NCBI GenBank assembly: GCA_017523725.1
Contig: JAFWVY010000022.1
Coordinates: 30,872 to 94,871, forward strand
Direction: 5' to 3'
Length of the DNA stretch: 64,000 bases
Source of the DNA: Bacteroidales bacterium
GTDB taxonomy: Bacteria > Bacteroidota > Bacteroidia > Bacteroidales > UBA4181
Positions 20,576 to 29,779 of this stretch are shown in pieces (the stretch's first letter is position 1; each line of letters starts with the position of its first letter). A program made the position numbers and the translations under genes. The notes under the pieces are model-generated. The model was not told the origin of the DNA. It ran no database searches and saw only the letters and a program-made list of their open reading frames with translations.

Positions 20576-21199
20576 TTACTCATTCGTCTGTAATGCATTG
20601 ATCGCGCTTTCGCCGAAGACCAAAACCGCTGCATTCATTATCCCGTAAGTGTTTAAATCACAAATTGTTACAACGGAAGACCGCTGCAAATTTCGGGAGG
20701 ACAAATATACATTTTCATTTTGTTCGGATAAAATAAAAAGTGATTTTTTATCCTGAATGTTCAAATTTTTGCACAACTGCTTGAACTGCTTGGTTTTCGG
20801 AGCATCGAACTGGAAGTCCTCAACGACGACGATGTTGTTCTCCTGAGCCTTGTAAGCCAGAGCCGAACGGCGGGCCAGACATTTGAGTTTTTTGTTCAAT
20901 TTGAACGAGTAATCGCGCGGCTGCGGACCGAAGACACGGCCGCCGCCCGGGTAGAGGGGAGACTTCAGGCTGCCTGCACGGGCGCCGCCGGTGCCTTTCT
21001 GGCGTTTCAGCTTGCGGGTGCTGTGCGCATTCTCTCCTTTTTCTTTCGCCTTATGCGTGCCTTGCCGCTGGTTGGCAAGATATTGCTTGACATCCAAATA
21101 GATGGCATGGTCATTGGGTTCCACGCCGAAAATGGCGTCGTCCAGAACGACCTTTCTGCCGGTGTCTTTCCCTTCTATGTTATAAACAGCTACTTCCAT
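20576..21199 (-). CDS. rplD: 50S ribosomal protein uL4
   Basis: A 207-residue protein with a tunnel-lining loop. The loop segment [20 protein letters not shown] and the globular-domain segment [20 protein letters not shown] identify it. In E. coli L4 represses its own S10 operon; no matching S10-type leader is seen here, because rpsJ is preceded by fusA. It starts 2 bp after rplC. Confidence 0.98.
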   Translation of the reverse strand: MEVAVYNIEGKDTGRKVVLDDAIFGVEPNDHAIYLDVKQYLANQRQGTHKAKEKGENAHSTRKLKRQKGTGGARAGSLKSPLYPGGGRVFGPQPRDYSFKLNKKLKCLARRSALAYKAQENNIVVVEDFQFDAPKTKQFKQLCKNLNIQDKKSLFILSEQNENVYLSSRNLQRSSVVTICDLNTYGIMNAAVLVFGESAINALQTNE

Positions 21200-21201
21200 G
21201 A

Positions 21202-21822
21202 TTAGTATTCGATAATTACATAAGACCCATTGGATCCGGGAACAGATCCTTTAACTAAGAGCAAGTTGTTCTCTTGCATGATTTTCATGATTTGCAGGTT
21301 GGTAACCTTGACGCGCTCGTTGCCTTTCTGGCCTGCCATTCTCATGCCTTTGAAAACCCTCGAAGGCCATGAGGAAGCACCCAGCGAACCGGGGGCGCGC
21401 AGTCTGTTGTGCTGACCATGAGTCGTGCCGCCTACGCCGCTGAAACCGTGACGTTTGACAACACCCTGAAAACCCTTTCCCTTGGATGTGCCGACCACGT
21501 CCACAAAGGCATTCTCTTCGATCCCTTCAAGTGTGACGACGTCGCCCAGTTTGTAGGCGCTCGTGTCGTAGTCTCTGAATTCGACCAGTTTCCGTTTGGG
21601 CGAGGTGCCCGCTTTCTTGAAATGGCCTTTCAGCGGATCGGATGTGTTTTTCTCCTTCTTCTCATCGAAGGCGAGTTGAATGGCATTGTAACCGTCATGC
21701 TCGACGGTCTTGATCTGGGTGACGACGCACGGACCGGCTTCCAGCACGGTGCACGGCACATTCTTACCTTCCTCGGTAAAAATGGAGGTCATCCCGATTT
21801 TCTTTCCAATAATTCCTGGCAT
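21202..21822 (-). CDS. rplC: 50S ribosomal protein uL3
   Basis: A 206-residue assembly-initiating protein that reaches toward the peptidyl-transferase centre. It starts [20 protein letters not shown] and has the long loop [20 protein letters not shown]. Length is normal. It follows rpsJ after a 93-bp gap with a hairpin, one of only two large gaps in the run. Confidence 0.98.
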   Translation of the reverse strand: MPGIIGKKIGMTSIFTEEGKNVPCTVLEAGPCVVTQIKTVEHDGYNAIQLAFDEKKEKNTSDPLKGHFKKAGTSPKRKLVEFRDYDTSAYKLGDVVTLEGIEENAFVDVVGTSKGKGFQGVVKRHGFSGVGGTTHGQHNRLRAPGSLGASSWPSRVFKGMRMAGQKGNERVKVTNLQIMKIMQENNLLLVKGSVPGSNGSYVIIEY

Positions 21823-21848
21823 GATTACTATGATTTAAAATAAATAAA

Positions 21849-21880
21849 TGTGGATCTCAGAATGCCACTGATTCCCCACA
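21849..21880 (-). promoter_or_regulatory. Hairpin in the rpsJ-rplC gap, candidate regulatory or processing site
   Basis: TGTGG (21849-21853) pairs with CCACA (21876-21880) and TCAG (21857-21860) with CTGA (21868-21871), separated by a 3x4 internal loop and capped by 7 nt. It lies 27 nt upstream of the rplC start. No T-run follows, so it is not a terminator. The fold is visible; its use as an mRNA target or RNase site is inference. Confidence 0.35.
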
Positions 21881-21915
21881 GAAAAAACATACTGTTACAG
21901 GTTCCGACGTTTGCG

Positions 21916-22221
21916 TCAGACTTTGATTTCGACTTCGACGCCGCTCGGGAGTTCCAGTTTCATCAACGCATCGATGGTCTTGGGGGTCGAGCTGTAGATG
22001 TCCATCAATCTCTTGTAGGAGTTGAGCTGGAACTGTTCGCGCGATTTCTTGTTCACAAAGGTGGAACGGTTTACCGTGAACACCCGCGTGTGCGTGGGCA
22101 GCGGAATGGGACCGCTGACACTCGCACCGGTGGTCTTGACCGTCTTGACGATTTTCTCGGCTGACTTGTCCACCAGGTTGTGATCGTACGATTTCAATTT
22201 GATTCTGATCTTCTGACTCAT
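21916..22221 (-). CDS. rpsJ: 30S ribosomal protein uS10 (NusE)
   Basis: A 101-residue protein of the 30S head that also serves in transcription antitermination with NusB. It starts [20 protein letters not shown] and has the signature [20 protein letters not shown]. It lies 18 bp after fusA, so the str and S10 operons are joined into one run with no room for a separate leader. Confidence 0.98.
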   Translation of the reverse strand: MSQKIRIKLKSYDHNLVDKSAEKIVKTVKTTGASVSGPIPLPTHTRVFTVNRSTFVNKKSREQFQLNSYKRLMDIYSSTPKTIDALMKLELPSGVEVEIKV

Positions 22222-22239
22222 GGTTTTGGATTTAATATA

Positions 22240-24342
22240 TCAAAATTCTATAATTCCCTTTACTTGTTTGATGACGGCCTTGGCCAGCGCATCGGGTACC
22301 TGGGCATTGTGCGAGAACTCCATGGTGGAGGTGGCCCGGCCCGAGGTGATGGTGCGGAGCACCGTCACATAGCCGAACATTTCCGACAACGGGGCCAGCG
22401 CTTTGATGACCTGGGCGCCGCCGCGCGACTCCATGCCTTCGATCTGGCCGCGTCGTTTGTTGATGTCGCCCGTGACATCCCCCATATAGTTCTCCGGCGT
22501 GACAACCTCGACTTTCATGATGGGTTCCAGCAGCACCGGATTTGCTTTCCTGGCTGCGTTCTGGAATCCCTGCTTTGCGCAGATCTCGAAAGACAGCTGG
22601 TCTGAATCGACCGGATGGAAGGAACCGTCCAGCAGGACAACCTTCATCGAGGGGAGCGGGAAACCGGCCAGAACGCCGTTCAGCATGGCTTCGCGGAAAC
22701 CTTTCTCCACGGCCGGGATAAATTCCTTGGGCACGTTGCCGCCCTTGACTTCGTCGACGAACTGCAGGCCCGAAACACCTTCGTCGGCCGGGCCGATGGT
22801 GAAGATGATGTCGGCGAATTTGCCGCGTCCGCCGGTCTGTTTCTTGAAGACTTCGCGGTGTTCCACCGTCGTCGTAAGAGCCTCTTTGTACGAGACCTGG
22901 GGCATGCCCTGGTTGCAGTCCACATGGAATTCGCGTCTCAACCGGTCCATGATGATCTCGAGGTGGAGTTCTCCCATGCCGCTGATGATGGTCTGACCCG
23001 AGTCCGGGTTCGTTTCGATGCGGAAGGTCGGGTCTTCTTCGGCCAGTTTGGCCAGTGCGTTGTCCAGTTTTTCCAGGTCGTCCTGCGTCTTGGGTTCCAC
23101 GGCGATACCGATGACCGGATCGGGGAATGTGATGGATTCCAGTGCCACGGGATGGCTTTCGTCGCACAGGGTGTCCCCGGTGCGGAGTTCCTTGAATCCG
23201 ACGATGGCGCAGATGTCACCCGCCTCGCAGACATCGATAGGGTTCTGCTTGTTGGCGTGCATCTGGAACAGCCGGGCGATGCGCTCTTTCTTGCCGGAAC
23301 GGGCGTTGAGCAGATACGATCCGCTCTCGACTTTTCCGGAATAGACACGGACGAAAGCCAGCCGGCCGACATAGGGGTCGGTGGCGATTTTGAACACGAA
23401 TCCGACGGTCGGTTCACTGACATCCGGCTTGCGTTCCTCTTCGTTCCCGTTCTTTGGATTGATTCCTGTCACGGCTCCCTTGTCAAGCGGAGAGGGCAGA
23501 TAGGCCGTCACCGCGTCCAGCAGCAGCTGGACCCCTTTGTTCTTGAACGAGGAACCACATACGACCGGGGTGATAATCTGCCGGATCGTTGCCGTACGGA
23601 CGGCGGTCCGGATCTCTTCTTCCGAGATGGATTCTGGCGATTCGAGGTAGCGTTCGAGCAGCGTGTCGTCGGTTTCGGCTACGGCTTCGAGCAGTTTGCC
23701 ACGCCACTCCTCAGTCTCGTCGCGGAGTTCTTCCGGTACCGGTACCCAGCGGAAGGACATGCCGTTGTCTGTTTCGTCCCAGATGGCCGCCTTGCATGTA
23801 ATCAAATCGATGACACCCTGGAAGTCCTCTTCGGAGCCCACGGGAATCTGGAGAGGAACAGGATTGGCGTGCAGTTTTTCCTTGATCTGGCCGACTACAC
23901 CGAAAAAATCAGCCCCGCTCCGGTCCATCTTGTTGATGTACGCCAGGCGAGGCACATTGTATTTTTCAGCTTGTCTCCAGACAGTCTCGGACTGGGGCTC
24001 CACGCCGCCGACCGCACAGAACAGGGCGACGGCGCCGTCCAGGACGCGCAACGACCGTTCCACTTCGACCGTGAAGTCAACGTGGCCCGGCGTGTCGATG
24101 ATGTTGATTTTGTATTCCTGCTGATTGTACGTCCATTTTGCGGTGGTAGCCGCCGAAGTGATGGTGATGCCGCGCTCCTGCTCCTGGACCATCCAGTCCA
24201 TGGTGGCAGCGCCGTCGTGCACTTCACCGATCTTGTAATTGACTCCGGTATAGAACAAGATGCGTTCGGACGTCGTTGTCTTGCCGGCGTCGATATGAGC
24301 CATTATACCAATGTTTCTGGTATATGTCAGATTTTTACTCAT
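22240..24342 (-). CDS. fusA: Elongation factor G
   Basis: A 700-residue translocation GTPase. The G motifs are visible: AHIDAGKTT (P-loop), RGITI (switch), DTPGH and NKMD. Domains II-V follow, with [18 protein letters not shown] in domain III. Length is normal. It starts 39 bp after rpsG and leads into rpsJ. EF-Tu is not encoded in this cluster, as is usual in this phylum. On the opposite strand a very long open frame exists, but it is a shadow of this gene's biased codons. Confidence 0.98.
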   Translation of the reverse strand: MSKNLTYTRNIGIMAHIDAGKTTTSERILFYTGVNYKIGEVHDGAATMDWMVQEQERGITITSAATTAKWTYNQQEYKINIIDTPGHVDFTVEVERSLRVLDGAVALFCAVGGVEPQSETVWRQAEKYNVPRLAYINKMDRSGADFFGVVGQIKEKLHANPVPLQIPVGSEEDFQGVIDLITCKAAIWDETDNGMSFRWVPVPEELRDETEEWRGKLLEAVAETDDTLLERYLESPESISEEEIRTAVRTATIRQIITPVVCGSSFKNKGVQLLLDAVTAYLPSPLDKGAVTGINPKNGNEEERKPDVSEPTVGFVFKIATDPYVGRLAFVRVYSGKVESGSYLLNARSGKKERIARLFQMHANKQNPIDVCEAGDICAIVGFKELRTGDTLCDESHPVALESITFPDPVIGIAVEPKTQDDLEKLDNALAKLAEEDPTFRIETNPDSGQTIISGMGELHLEIIMDRLRREFHVDCNQGMPQVSYKEALTTTVEHREVFKKQTGGRGKFADIIFTIGPADEGVSGLQFVDEVKGGNVPKEFIPAVEKGFREAMLNGVLAGFPLPSMKVVLLDGSFHPVDSDQLSFEICAKQGFQNAARKANPVLLEPIMKVEVVTPENYMGDVTGDINKRRGQIEGMESRGGAQVIKALAPLSEMFGYVTVLRTITSGRATSTMEFSHNAQVPDALAKAVIKQVKGIIEF

Positions 24343-24381
24343 CTTGTTGAAAAACTACCCTTGAAAAAGAACGTCACAGAT

Positions 24382-24858
24382 TTAGAATCTGAAATGAGAG
24401 AAGGCTTTGTTGGCTTCGGCCATCTTGTGCATGTCTTCCTTGCGCTTGAAGGCACCGCCTTCTTCGTTGTAAGCGGCCAGGATTTCCGCAGCCAGTTTTT
24501 CACTCATGGATTTTCCGGCACGTTTGCGTGCGTAAAGTATCATGTTCTTGATACTCACGGAAATCTTTCTTTCAGGACGCACTTCCATAGGAACCTGGAA
24601 CGTGGCACCGCCCACACGACGGCTCTTCACCTCAATCTGCGGGGTGATGTTGTCCAGTGCTTTCTTCCATACTTCGATCGGGGTTTTCTCGAAAGACTGC
24701 GCCTTGGGTTCAATGGCTTTCATGGCATCGTAGAAGATGGCGTAAGCCGTCGTCTTCTTGCCGTCGAGCATCAGATTGTTGACAAAGCGGGTTACCAGCA
24801 CGTCATGATAGATGGGATCGGGCAGGATAATCCGTTTTTTGGGTTTTGATTTACGCAT
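24382..24858 (-). CDS. rpsG: 30S ribosomal protein uS7
   Basis: A 158-residue protein that nucleates the 30S head. It starts [19 protein letters not shown] and has [20 protein letters not shown] and the [15 protein letters not shown] signature. It starts 14 bp after rpsL. In E. coli S7 is the feedback repressor of the str operon; the 14-bp gap here is too short for that type of site. Confidence 0.98.
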   Translation of the reverse strand: MRKSKPKKRIILPDPIYHDVLVTRFVNNLMLDGKKTTAYAIFYDAMKAIEPKAQSFEKTPIEVWKKALDNITPQIEVKSRRVGGATFQVPMEVRPERKISVSIKNMILYARKRAGKSMSEKLAAEILAAYNEEGGAFKRKEDMHKMAEANKAFSHFRF

Positions 24859-24872
24859 GGTTCTGTATATGA

Positions 24873-25256
24873 TTATTTTTTACTTGCTTTCGGTCTTTTG
24901 GCACCATACAGCGAACGGCTCTGGGTACGTCCGTCGACACCCGATGTATCCAACGCGCCGCGGATGATGTGATAACGTACGCCCGGAAGATCCTTCACCC
25001 TGCCGCCTCTGATGAGGACGATGGAGTGTTCCTGCAGGTTGTGGCCTTCGCCGGGAATGTAAGAGTTCACTTCCTTGCCGTTAGTCAATCTGACCCTGGC
25101 GACTTTGCGCATGGCGGAATTGGGTTTCTTGGGCGTGGTCGTGTAAACGCGCACGCAGACGCCACGGCGTTGCGGGCAGGAATCAAGCGCGGGAGCCTTG
25201 CTCTTGTCGATCAGACTGATTCTTCCTTTTCTTACGAGTTGCTGAATTGTAGGCAT
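24873..25256 (-). CDS. rpsL: 30S ribosomal protein uS12
   Basis: A 127-residue decoding-centre protein and the first gene of the 18-kb run. It starts [18 protein letters not shown]. It has the accuracy-loop segments [16 protein letters not shown] and [10 protein letters not shown] with the lysines that are changed in streptomycin-resistant mutants still present, so it reads as wild type. A TACCTTTG -7 element lies 46 bp upstream. Confidence 0.98.
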   Translation of the reverse strand: MPTIQQLVRKGRISLIDKSKAPALDSCPQRRGVCVRVYTTTPKKPNSAMRKVARVRLTNGKEVNSYIPGEGHNLQEHSIVLIRGGRVKDLPGVRYHIIRGALDTSGVDGRTQSRSLYGAKRPKASKK

Positions 25257-25301
25257 AAAGACTATTTTGTTATACGAAATGACCTTAAAAATTTGGAGGG
25301 C

Positions 25302-25309
25302 AAAGGTAT
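25302..25309 (-). promoter_or_regulatory. Promoter -7 element for the rpsL-rplQ run
   Basis: The minus strand reads TACCTTTG, a full match to TAnnTTTG. Just upstream lies a run of A and T tracts (about 25315-25340) that could act as an UP-like element. It would drive the whole ribosomal-protein run; no other clear promoter is visible inside it. Confidence 0.65.
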
Positions 25310-25370
25310 TGCTATTTTTTGAAAAAAAAATTTTTTTTTGTCCGATTCACTGAAAAATAGACGCTTTTTT

Positions 25371-25398
25371 GCAGACGGCCGTCTTTCGGGCCGTCTGC
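25371..25398. repeat. Inverted repeat between tRNA-His and the rpsL promoter
   Basis: GCAGACGGC (25371-25379) and GCCGTCTGC (25390-25398) form a 9-bp perfect stem with a 10-nt loop. There is no T-run after it on either strand that would make it a standard terminator. It may insulate tRNA-His transcription from rpsL or be a protein site. Confidence 0.45.
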
Positions 25399-25427
25399 GG
25401 CTCCGGGAGACCATGATCGGACCGCAT

Positions 25428-25460
25428 AAAAAAACCTCCCCGGTTGTCCGGGAAGGTTTT
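25428..25460 (-). terminator. Intrinsic terminator after tRNA-His
   Basis: On the minus strand a 13-bp stem (complement of 25448-25460 with 25431-25443, one G-U pair) and a 4-nt loop are followed by a run of seven U residues. It starts 7 bp after the tRNA 3' end, so the tRNA is a single-gene unit. Confidence 0.9.
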
Positions 25461-25466
25461 CGGCGG

Positions 25467-25541
25467 GGTGGAAGGTCGGGTTCGAACCGACGACACCCGG
25501 AACCACAATCCGGTGCTCTGACCAACTGAGCTACATCCACC
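25467..25541 (-). tRNA. tRNA-His (anticodon GTG)
   Basis: The cloverleaf can be folded by eye. The D arm is GCTCAGTTGGTCAGAGC, and the anticodon stem CCGGA/TCCGG encloses a loop with GTG (complement of 25504-25506). The T arm has the loop TTCGAAC between GTCGG and CCGAC. The acceptor is GTGGATG with CTTCCAC. The extra 5' G (G-1, opposite C73) is the identity mark of tRNA-His and is encoded. CCA is not encoded. The acceptor stem has a T6-T67 mismatch, which is unusual. Confidence 0.95.
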
Positions 25542-25552
25542 AGATGCGGCCG

Positions 25553-25584
25553 CAAAGGTAGCAACTGTTTTGACAAAACAAAAA
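25553..25584 (-). promoter_or_regulatory. Promoter of tRNA-His
   Basis: The minus strand has TACCTTTG (complement of 25553-25560). A TTTTTG lies about 18 nt further upstream (around 25579-25584). Together they match the Bacteroidota -33 TTTG / -7 TAnnTTTG architecture with normal spacing. It sits 12 bp before the mature 5' end, so the tRNA leader is very short. Confidence 0.75.
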
Positions 25585-25611
25585 GATTTTTAAAAAAACG
25601 TCGATTATACA

Positions 25612-25619
25612 TACTTTTG
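25612..25619 (+). promoter_or_regulatory. Promoter -7 element for the flippase gene
   Basis: TACTTTTG on the plus strand matches TAnnTTTG and lies 31 bp before the GTG start. It is divergent from the tRNA-His promoter, and the two units share about 50 bp of A/T-rich DNA. The -33 box is not clear. Confidence 0.55.
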
Positions 25620-25650
25620 CACCGCCCCAGCGGCACCGACTCGTGCAGGT

Positions 25651-26991
25651 GTGAAACTGTCATTCAACATCAATAATACAGGCGGGCTGCAACTCTTCCA
25701 GTTGCTGCGTTTCATATGTTTTCTCGTCATCAGCGTCGTGCTGGCCAAGGAACATTATTCCGACAGCGACATCGGTGACTGGGAAACCTTCGTCTTTGTG
25801 AGCGGTGCGCTCAGTTTCTTCTGGGTGACCGGTATCATCCAGTCGCTGCTGTCGCTGTACAATCACAACGTGGCCTTTGCGCGACACACTTCCGGGAACG
25901 GCAAGTCCCCCGAGCTTTTCAACACATTCCTCCTGCTGGTGATGTTCAGCATCCTGCTGGTGCTGCTCATCTGGTTCTCGTCGTCTGTCAATCTGTTCGG
26001 TGCGGCGAAGAACGTGCCTTATCTGGGTCCGCTGCTGCTGTATTTTTTCCTGAGCAATACCACGCCGCTCATTGAATATATCTATCTGCTCAAGGACAAA
26101 CCGGGGCACATATATATATATGGTATCGTCTCCTTTGCGCTGCAGACGCTGTTCGTCTGTCTGCCGATGATGTTCGGACTGGATCTTATCTGGGCCATAT
26201 GGGGGCTGATTGTGCTGACGGGACTGCGTTTCCTGCTGCTGTTGCAGTTGCTGTGGAAGTATGCTGAGTTCAAGTTTTCATGGACGTACATCAAGAACCA
26301 TCTGTATGTTGGATATCCGCTGATAATCAGCACATTGTTAAGTGGTTCATCGCAGTATATCGATGGCGTGATCGCCTATTTCGCCTTCACGCCGGAACGT
26401 TTTGCCATCTTCCGATATGGCTGCAAGGAACTGCCGTTCGTGGTGATGATGACCTCCGCCCTGAACAACGTGATGATTCCGGCTTTCGGCAACAGGAAGA
26501 ACATCCCGGCCGCCCTGGCGGAAATCCGACGGGCATCGCTCCGGCTCATGCACATCCTCTATCCGCTTTCGATTTTGTTCATGCTGTTCAGCAAGGTGAT
26601 ATTCGGCCAGATTCTCTTCAATGATTCTTTCTACCGGAGCGCCGACGTATTCATGGTATATCAGCTTCTGATTATCAGCCGTATCGTCTTCCCGCAGACC
26701 ATCCTCATGGGCTTGAAAAAAAACCGGGTCATCCTGTGTGCCGCTATCCTGGAGTTTTTCCTGCATATCGGATGGAGTATCTTCTTTACGCATTTTTACA
26801 GTGTGACGGGTCTGCCGCTCGGCTCCGGGCTGGTGCACATTGTAGAGAAACTGGTGCTGATATGGTACGTGTACCGGCATCTGCACATTCATCCGGACAG
26901 CTACATCCCGGTCAAGTGGTATCTTTTTTACAGCCTGTTGATCAGCGCCGTGTTCATCCTGATAGACCACAGGGTCATCTACATCATCTGA
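25651..26991 (+). CDS. Wzx-type polysaccharide flippase / MATE-like membrane protein
   Basis: A 446-residue inner-membrane protein with about 12-14 hydrophobic helices spread along its length and short basic loops. This layout matches the oligosaccharidyl-lipid flippase branch of the MVF/MATE superfamily. The segment GYPLIISTLLSGSSQYIDGV near residue 220 is the typical start of the second half in Wzx proteins. It likely moves lipid-linked glycan units across the membrane for O-antigen or capsule. The GTG start is chosen because no ATG lies in a suitable place and the TACTTTTG promoter element is 31 bp upstream. It converges on the permease gene with only 18 bp between stops. Substrate is unknown. 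Confidence 0.75.
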   Translation: MKLSFNINNTGGLQLFQLLRFICFLVISVVLAKEHYSDSDIGDWETFVFVSGALSFFWVTGIIQSLLSLYNHNVAFARHTSGNGKSPELFNTFLLLVMFSILLVLLIWFSSSVNLFGAAKNVPYLGPLLLYFFLSNTTPLIEYIYLLKDKPGHIYIYGIVSFALQTLFVCLPMMFGLDLIWAIWGLIVLTGLRFLLLLQLLWKYAEFKFSWTYIKNHLYVGYPLIISTLLSGSSQYIDGVIAYFAFTPERFAIFRYGCKELPFVVMMTSALNNVMIPAFGNRKNIPAALAEIRRASLRLMHILYPLSILFMLFSKVIFGQILFNDSFYRSADVFMVYQLLIISRIVFPQTILMGLKKNRVILCAAILEFFLHIGWSIFFTHFYSVTGLPLGSGLVHIVEKLVLIWYVYRHLHIHPDSYIPVKWYLFYSLLISAVFILIDHRVIYII

Positions 26992-27009
26992 CGGCGTCGT
27001 TTCTCTTTA

Positions 27010-28245
27010 TCAATTGAACCGGATGGTTTTGGCCGGTTCGATGCGGGCCATGACGAGGGCCGGCAGTTGCAGCATCAGCCATATGCAGGCCATTGAGGCC
27101 GCATTGACGAGCAGCCACGGCCAGAAATGCAGCGCGATGGGAACGTGGTCGATGAAGTAAGAGGCCTTGTCCAGCCGGATCAGTTCGAAATGTTCCTGGA
27201 TCAGGCAGACTGCGAGAGCGATGATGTTGCCGATGAGCAGTCCTTTGGCCATGATGAAGCCCGCCTGGTACATGAAAATGCGCCGCAAGTACCGGTTGTC
27301 TGCCCCCATGGCTTTGAACAGTCCGATCATGACGGTACGTTCGAGAATCAGAATCAGAAGGCCGGAAATCATGTTGAATCCAGCTACTAGGATCATGAGA
27401 ACCAGGATGATGAGAACGTTCATGTCAAGCAGCGCCAACCAGTCGAAAATGTGCGCGTAGCGTTCCCGGACCGTCTCGACGCGCAGGTGGCCGCCGGAAG
27501 CCGGATTCCGGCTTATCTGGTCGAAGATGTTATAGGCGACACGGTCCAGATGTTTGAAATCTGCAATCGAGATTTCGTAGCCGCTGACTTGTTCGCTGTT
27601 CCAGCCGTTAAGCCGCTGGACGTGCCGGATGTCTGCGAAGGCATACATGCGGTCGAACTCGTCGATGCCCGTGTCGAAGATGCCTGCCAGCTTCAGCCGG
27701 CGCATGCGCGGCGGATCCTGGATGAAGTACATGGCGACATCGTCGCCTGTGTGCAGCCGCAGGGCATCGGCAATCGTGCGCGATAGCAGGATCTGGGACG
27801 ATGCGGCGGAGTCGGGGAAGACCGGCAGCGTACCTTCGGTCAGCATGCCGCTGAAAAAAGACAGGTCGTAGTCTGCGGTGATGCCTTTGAGTACGATGCC
27901 CTGGATGGCATCATCGGCTTTGATGACCCCCGGGCAGAGCGAAAAGGGTACCGTGCGGACGATATCCGCATTGGATTGCAACCCTTCGAGCCATGGCTGG
28001 GCGCGGTCGATGGGTGCGGTTTCGTACGAAGCGTGGAAATTGGCGGCCACAACCTGGATGTCGGCACCGAAACCTGTGATTTTCCCGCGTATTTCCGATT
28101 TGAATCCGGTAACTACTGCGATGGCGATCAGCATGACCGCGACACTGAGCGCGATGCTGGCACTGTTGATGGAAACCATGGTGTGCGATTTCCTTTTGTC
28201 AGCGGCATGCGACAGCCGGGATGCAATATGGAACGTGTCGTCCAA
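27010..28245 (-). CDS. LolC/LolE-type ABC transporter permease
   Basis: A 411-residue inner-membrane permease. It has an N-terminal helix (about 28-46), a large periplasmic domain (about 50-270) and three C-terminal helices (about 275-300, 320-345, 365-395): the FtsX/MacB fold used by LolCDE. The cytoplasmic coupling segment VMIGLFKAMGADNRYLRRIF fits the LolC/E family. It would help release lipoproteins from the inner membrane. No ATPase (LolD) gene is nearby, so it must pair with one elsewhere. It starts 5 bp after frr, so the two are co-transcribed, a link often seen in Bacteroidales. Confidence 0.82.
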   Translation of the reverse strand: MDDTFHIASRLSHAADKRKSHTMVSINSASIALSVAVMLIAIAVVTGFKSEIRGKITGFGADIQVVAANFHASYETAPIDRAQPWLEGLQSNADIVRTVPFSLCPGVIKADDAIQGIVLKGITADYDLSFFSGMLTEGTLPVFPDSAASSQILLSRTIADALRLHTGDDVAMYFIQDPPRMRRLKLAGIFDTGIDEFDRMYAFADIRHVQRLNGWNSEQVSGYEISIADFKHLDRVAYNIFDQISRNPASGGHLRVETVRERYAHIFDWLALLDMNVLIILVLMILVAGFNMISGLLILILERTVMIGLFKAMGADNRYLRRIFMYQAGFIMAKGLLIGNIIALAVCLIQEHFELIRLDKASYFIDHVPIALHFWPWLLVNAASMACIWLMLQLPALVMARIEPAKTIRFN

Positions 28246-28250
28246 AGCGG

Positions 28251-28814
28251 CTATACGGTCATGATTTCTTCTTCTTTCCGGGCGCAGATGTCTTCTATCT
28301 TCTTGTAATACTGCTCAGTGGATTTCTGGACGTTTTCTTCGGCATCCTTGGCCTCGTCTTCGGAGACGCCGCCTTTCTGCAGTTTCTTGATCTCTTCGAT
28401 AGTGTCCCGCCGGATGTTGCGGATACCCACTTTGGCTTCCTCACATTTGGCTTTCACTTGCTTGACCAGCGCTTTGCGGCGTTCTTCCGTCAGCGGCGGC
28501 ACGCACAGCCGGATGACTTCGCCGTTGTTGATGGGGGTGATGCCAATGTTGGCGGCGAAAATAACCTTTTCGATTTTCTCTATCATTTTCTTGTCCCACG
28601 GCTGGATGACCAGGGTGCGCGAATCGGTCGTGCCCAGGTTGGCCACCTGCGAGAACGGGACCTGCGAACCGTAATAGTCGACCGTCAGGCCGTCCACCAT
28701 CTGCACGGAGGCTTTGCCCGCACGCATTTTTGACAGTTCATCCTTGATATAGGCGACGACTTTGTCCATCTTGGACGTTCCGTCTTCGAGATACAATTCA
28801 ACTTCTTCGTTCAT
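28251..28814 (-). CDS. frr: Ribosome recycling factor
   Basis: A 187-residue protein that, with EF-G, splits the post-termination ribosome. The family segments are all present: KMDKVVAYIKDELSKMRAGKA, the IQPWDKKMIEKIEKVI helix, the GEVIRLCVPPLTEERRKALV motif, and a C-terminal Lys/Glu-rich helix. The ATG at 28814 gives the standard length. A near-match to the -7 element (GAAATTTG, complement of 28847-28854) lies upstream. It leads the two-gene unit frr-permease. Confidence 0.96.
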   Translation of the reverse strand: MNEEVELYLEDGTSKMDKVVAYIKDELSKMRAGKASVQMVDGLTVDYYGSQVPFSQVANLGTTDSRTLVIQPWDKKMIEKIEKVIFAANIGITPINNGEVIRLCVPPLTEERRKALVKQVKAKCEEAKVGIRNIRRDTIEEIKKLQKGGVSEDEAKDAEENVQKSTEQYYKKIEDICARKEEEIMTV

Positions 28815-28899
28815 GGTGTGAAGTATGGTGTGTGAAACTGAAAAGACAAATTTCGGCAAAAAAAATGAATTGGCCAACAATGCGGCCGTTTACACTTTC

Positions 28900-29361
28900 T
28901 TATGTCAGGTCGGCATAGACGGCGCCGGTGAAAGCCAGCAGTGCATCCGGCGCCAGTTCGATCTGGGTGCCGCGGCGGCCTGCACTCAGGATAATGGTGT
29001 CGAAACACTGGGCACATTCTTCGATGTAGGTGGGCAGCGGTTTTTTCATGCCGATGGGAGAGCATCCGCCGTGGACGTATCCCGTCAGGGGCAGCAGCTC
29101 TTTCTGGGGAATCATGGCAATACTCTTGACATGAGCGGCGACGGCGGCTTTCTTGAGATCCAGCGTGCCGGCGACGGGAATGACAAAAACATGGAAGGCG
29201 CCCGGTCCCGACGTGGTGACCAGGGTCTTGAACACACGCATGGGATCCTGTCCAAGCAGTGCGGCCACCTGCATGCCGTCCGTCACGCCTGCGTCGTAGG
29301 CGTGGGGCGTGAAACGGACGCCCGCCTGGGTGAGCAGCCGCATGACATTGGTCTTTTCCAT
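28900..29361 (-). CDS. ybaK: Cys-tRNA(Pro)/Cys-tRNA(Cys) deacylase, YbaK type
   Basis: A 153-residue trans-editing protein that hydrolyses mischarged Cys-tRNA(Pro) in the cytoplasm. It has the YbaK/ProX domain: VFKTLVTTSGPGAFHVFVIP with the catalytic-site Lys, and the GGCSPIGMKKPLP loop. Length fits the YbaK/EbsC family. It starts 4 bp after the DUF4491 gene and ends 85 bp before frr. Confidence 0.9.
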   Translation of the reverse strand: MEKTNVMRLLTQAGVRFTPHAYDAGVTDGMQVAALLGQDPMRVFKTLVTTSGPGAFHVFVIPVAGTLDLKKAAVAAHVKSIAMIPQKELLPLTGYVHGGCSPIGMKKPLPTYIEECAQCFDTIILSAGRRGTQIELAPDALLAFTGAVYADLT

Positions 29362-29364
29362 CGG

Positions 29365-29691
29365 TCAGGCTTTTTTTGCGCGTTTCGCCAGCTTTTCCTG
29401 CCGTTTCCGTTCGCGCTCTTCGTTGCGCGGGAACCAGCCGCGTTCCACCCGTTTCTTCTGCTGGAAAATTTCCAGGATGCTCCAGCCGGCGGAAAAGGCC
29501 AGTACGCCGAGTACCGACGAGATGACAATATCCGAAGCATACAGCGAGGCGGCCGCGGCACCCAGTCCCAGGAGCAGGAAAAACCACCAGCATCCGGTGC
29601 CGAAATAATACTCAGCCTTGATGACGATAGGGTGGAACAGCCCGATGATAAGAAAGGTCGAAAGGCCGATGATGAGTCCGGAATAATGCAT
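29365..29691 (-). CDS. DUF4491 family membrane protein
   Basis: A 108-residue small membrane protein with three hydrophobic segments (about 4-22, 33-52 and 56-76) and a highly charged cytoplasmic tail (ERERKRQEKLAKRAKKA). The segments HPIVIKAEYYFGTGCWWFF and EKRVERGWFP-like QKKRVERGWFPRN mark it as DUF4491, a family confined mostly to Bacteroidota with no known function. The ATG at 29691 is used because it begins the conserved MHYSGLIIG. It is the first gene of a unit with ybaK. Confidence 0.8.
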   Translation of the reverse strand: MHYSGLIIGLSTFLIIGLFHPIVIKAEYYFGTGCWWFFLLLGLGAAAASLYASDIVISSVLGVLAFSAGWSILEIFQQKKRVERGWFPRNEERERKRQEKLAKRAKKA

Positions 29692-29751
29692 GTCTGCCTG
29701 GATAATTGTGCGCAAAAATAGCGTTTTTATCGGTCAGTCGGGATTTATCGT

Positions 29752-29759
29752 TAAATTTG
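29752..29759 (+). promoter_or_regulatory. Promoter -7 element for wecB
   Basis: TAAATTTG matches TAnnTTTG and lies 20 bp before the wecB ATG at 29780, predicting a leader of only about 15 nt. There is no clear -33 TTTG. Confidence 0.55.
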
Positions 29760-29779
29760 CGAATCAAAACGCAGAGGTC

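Noticed and set aside
22615..24849. A 744-codon open frame on the plus strand opposite fusA and rpsG
   Set aside because: It mirrors the codon bias of a highly expressed GC-rich gene and has no domain that I recognise. fusA on the other strand has every GTPase motif.
25371..25398. Hairpin as a terminator for tRNA-His or rpsL
   Set aside because: There is no T-run after either strand's stem, and a better terminator for the tRNA lies at 25428-25460. I keep it only as an inverted repeat.
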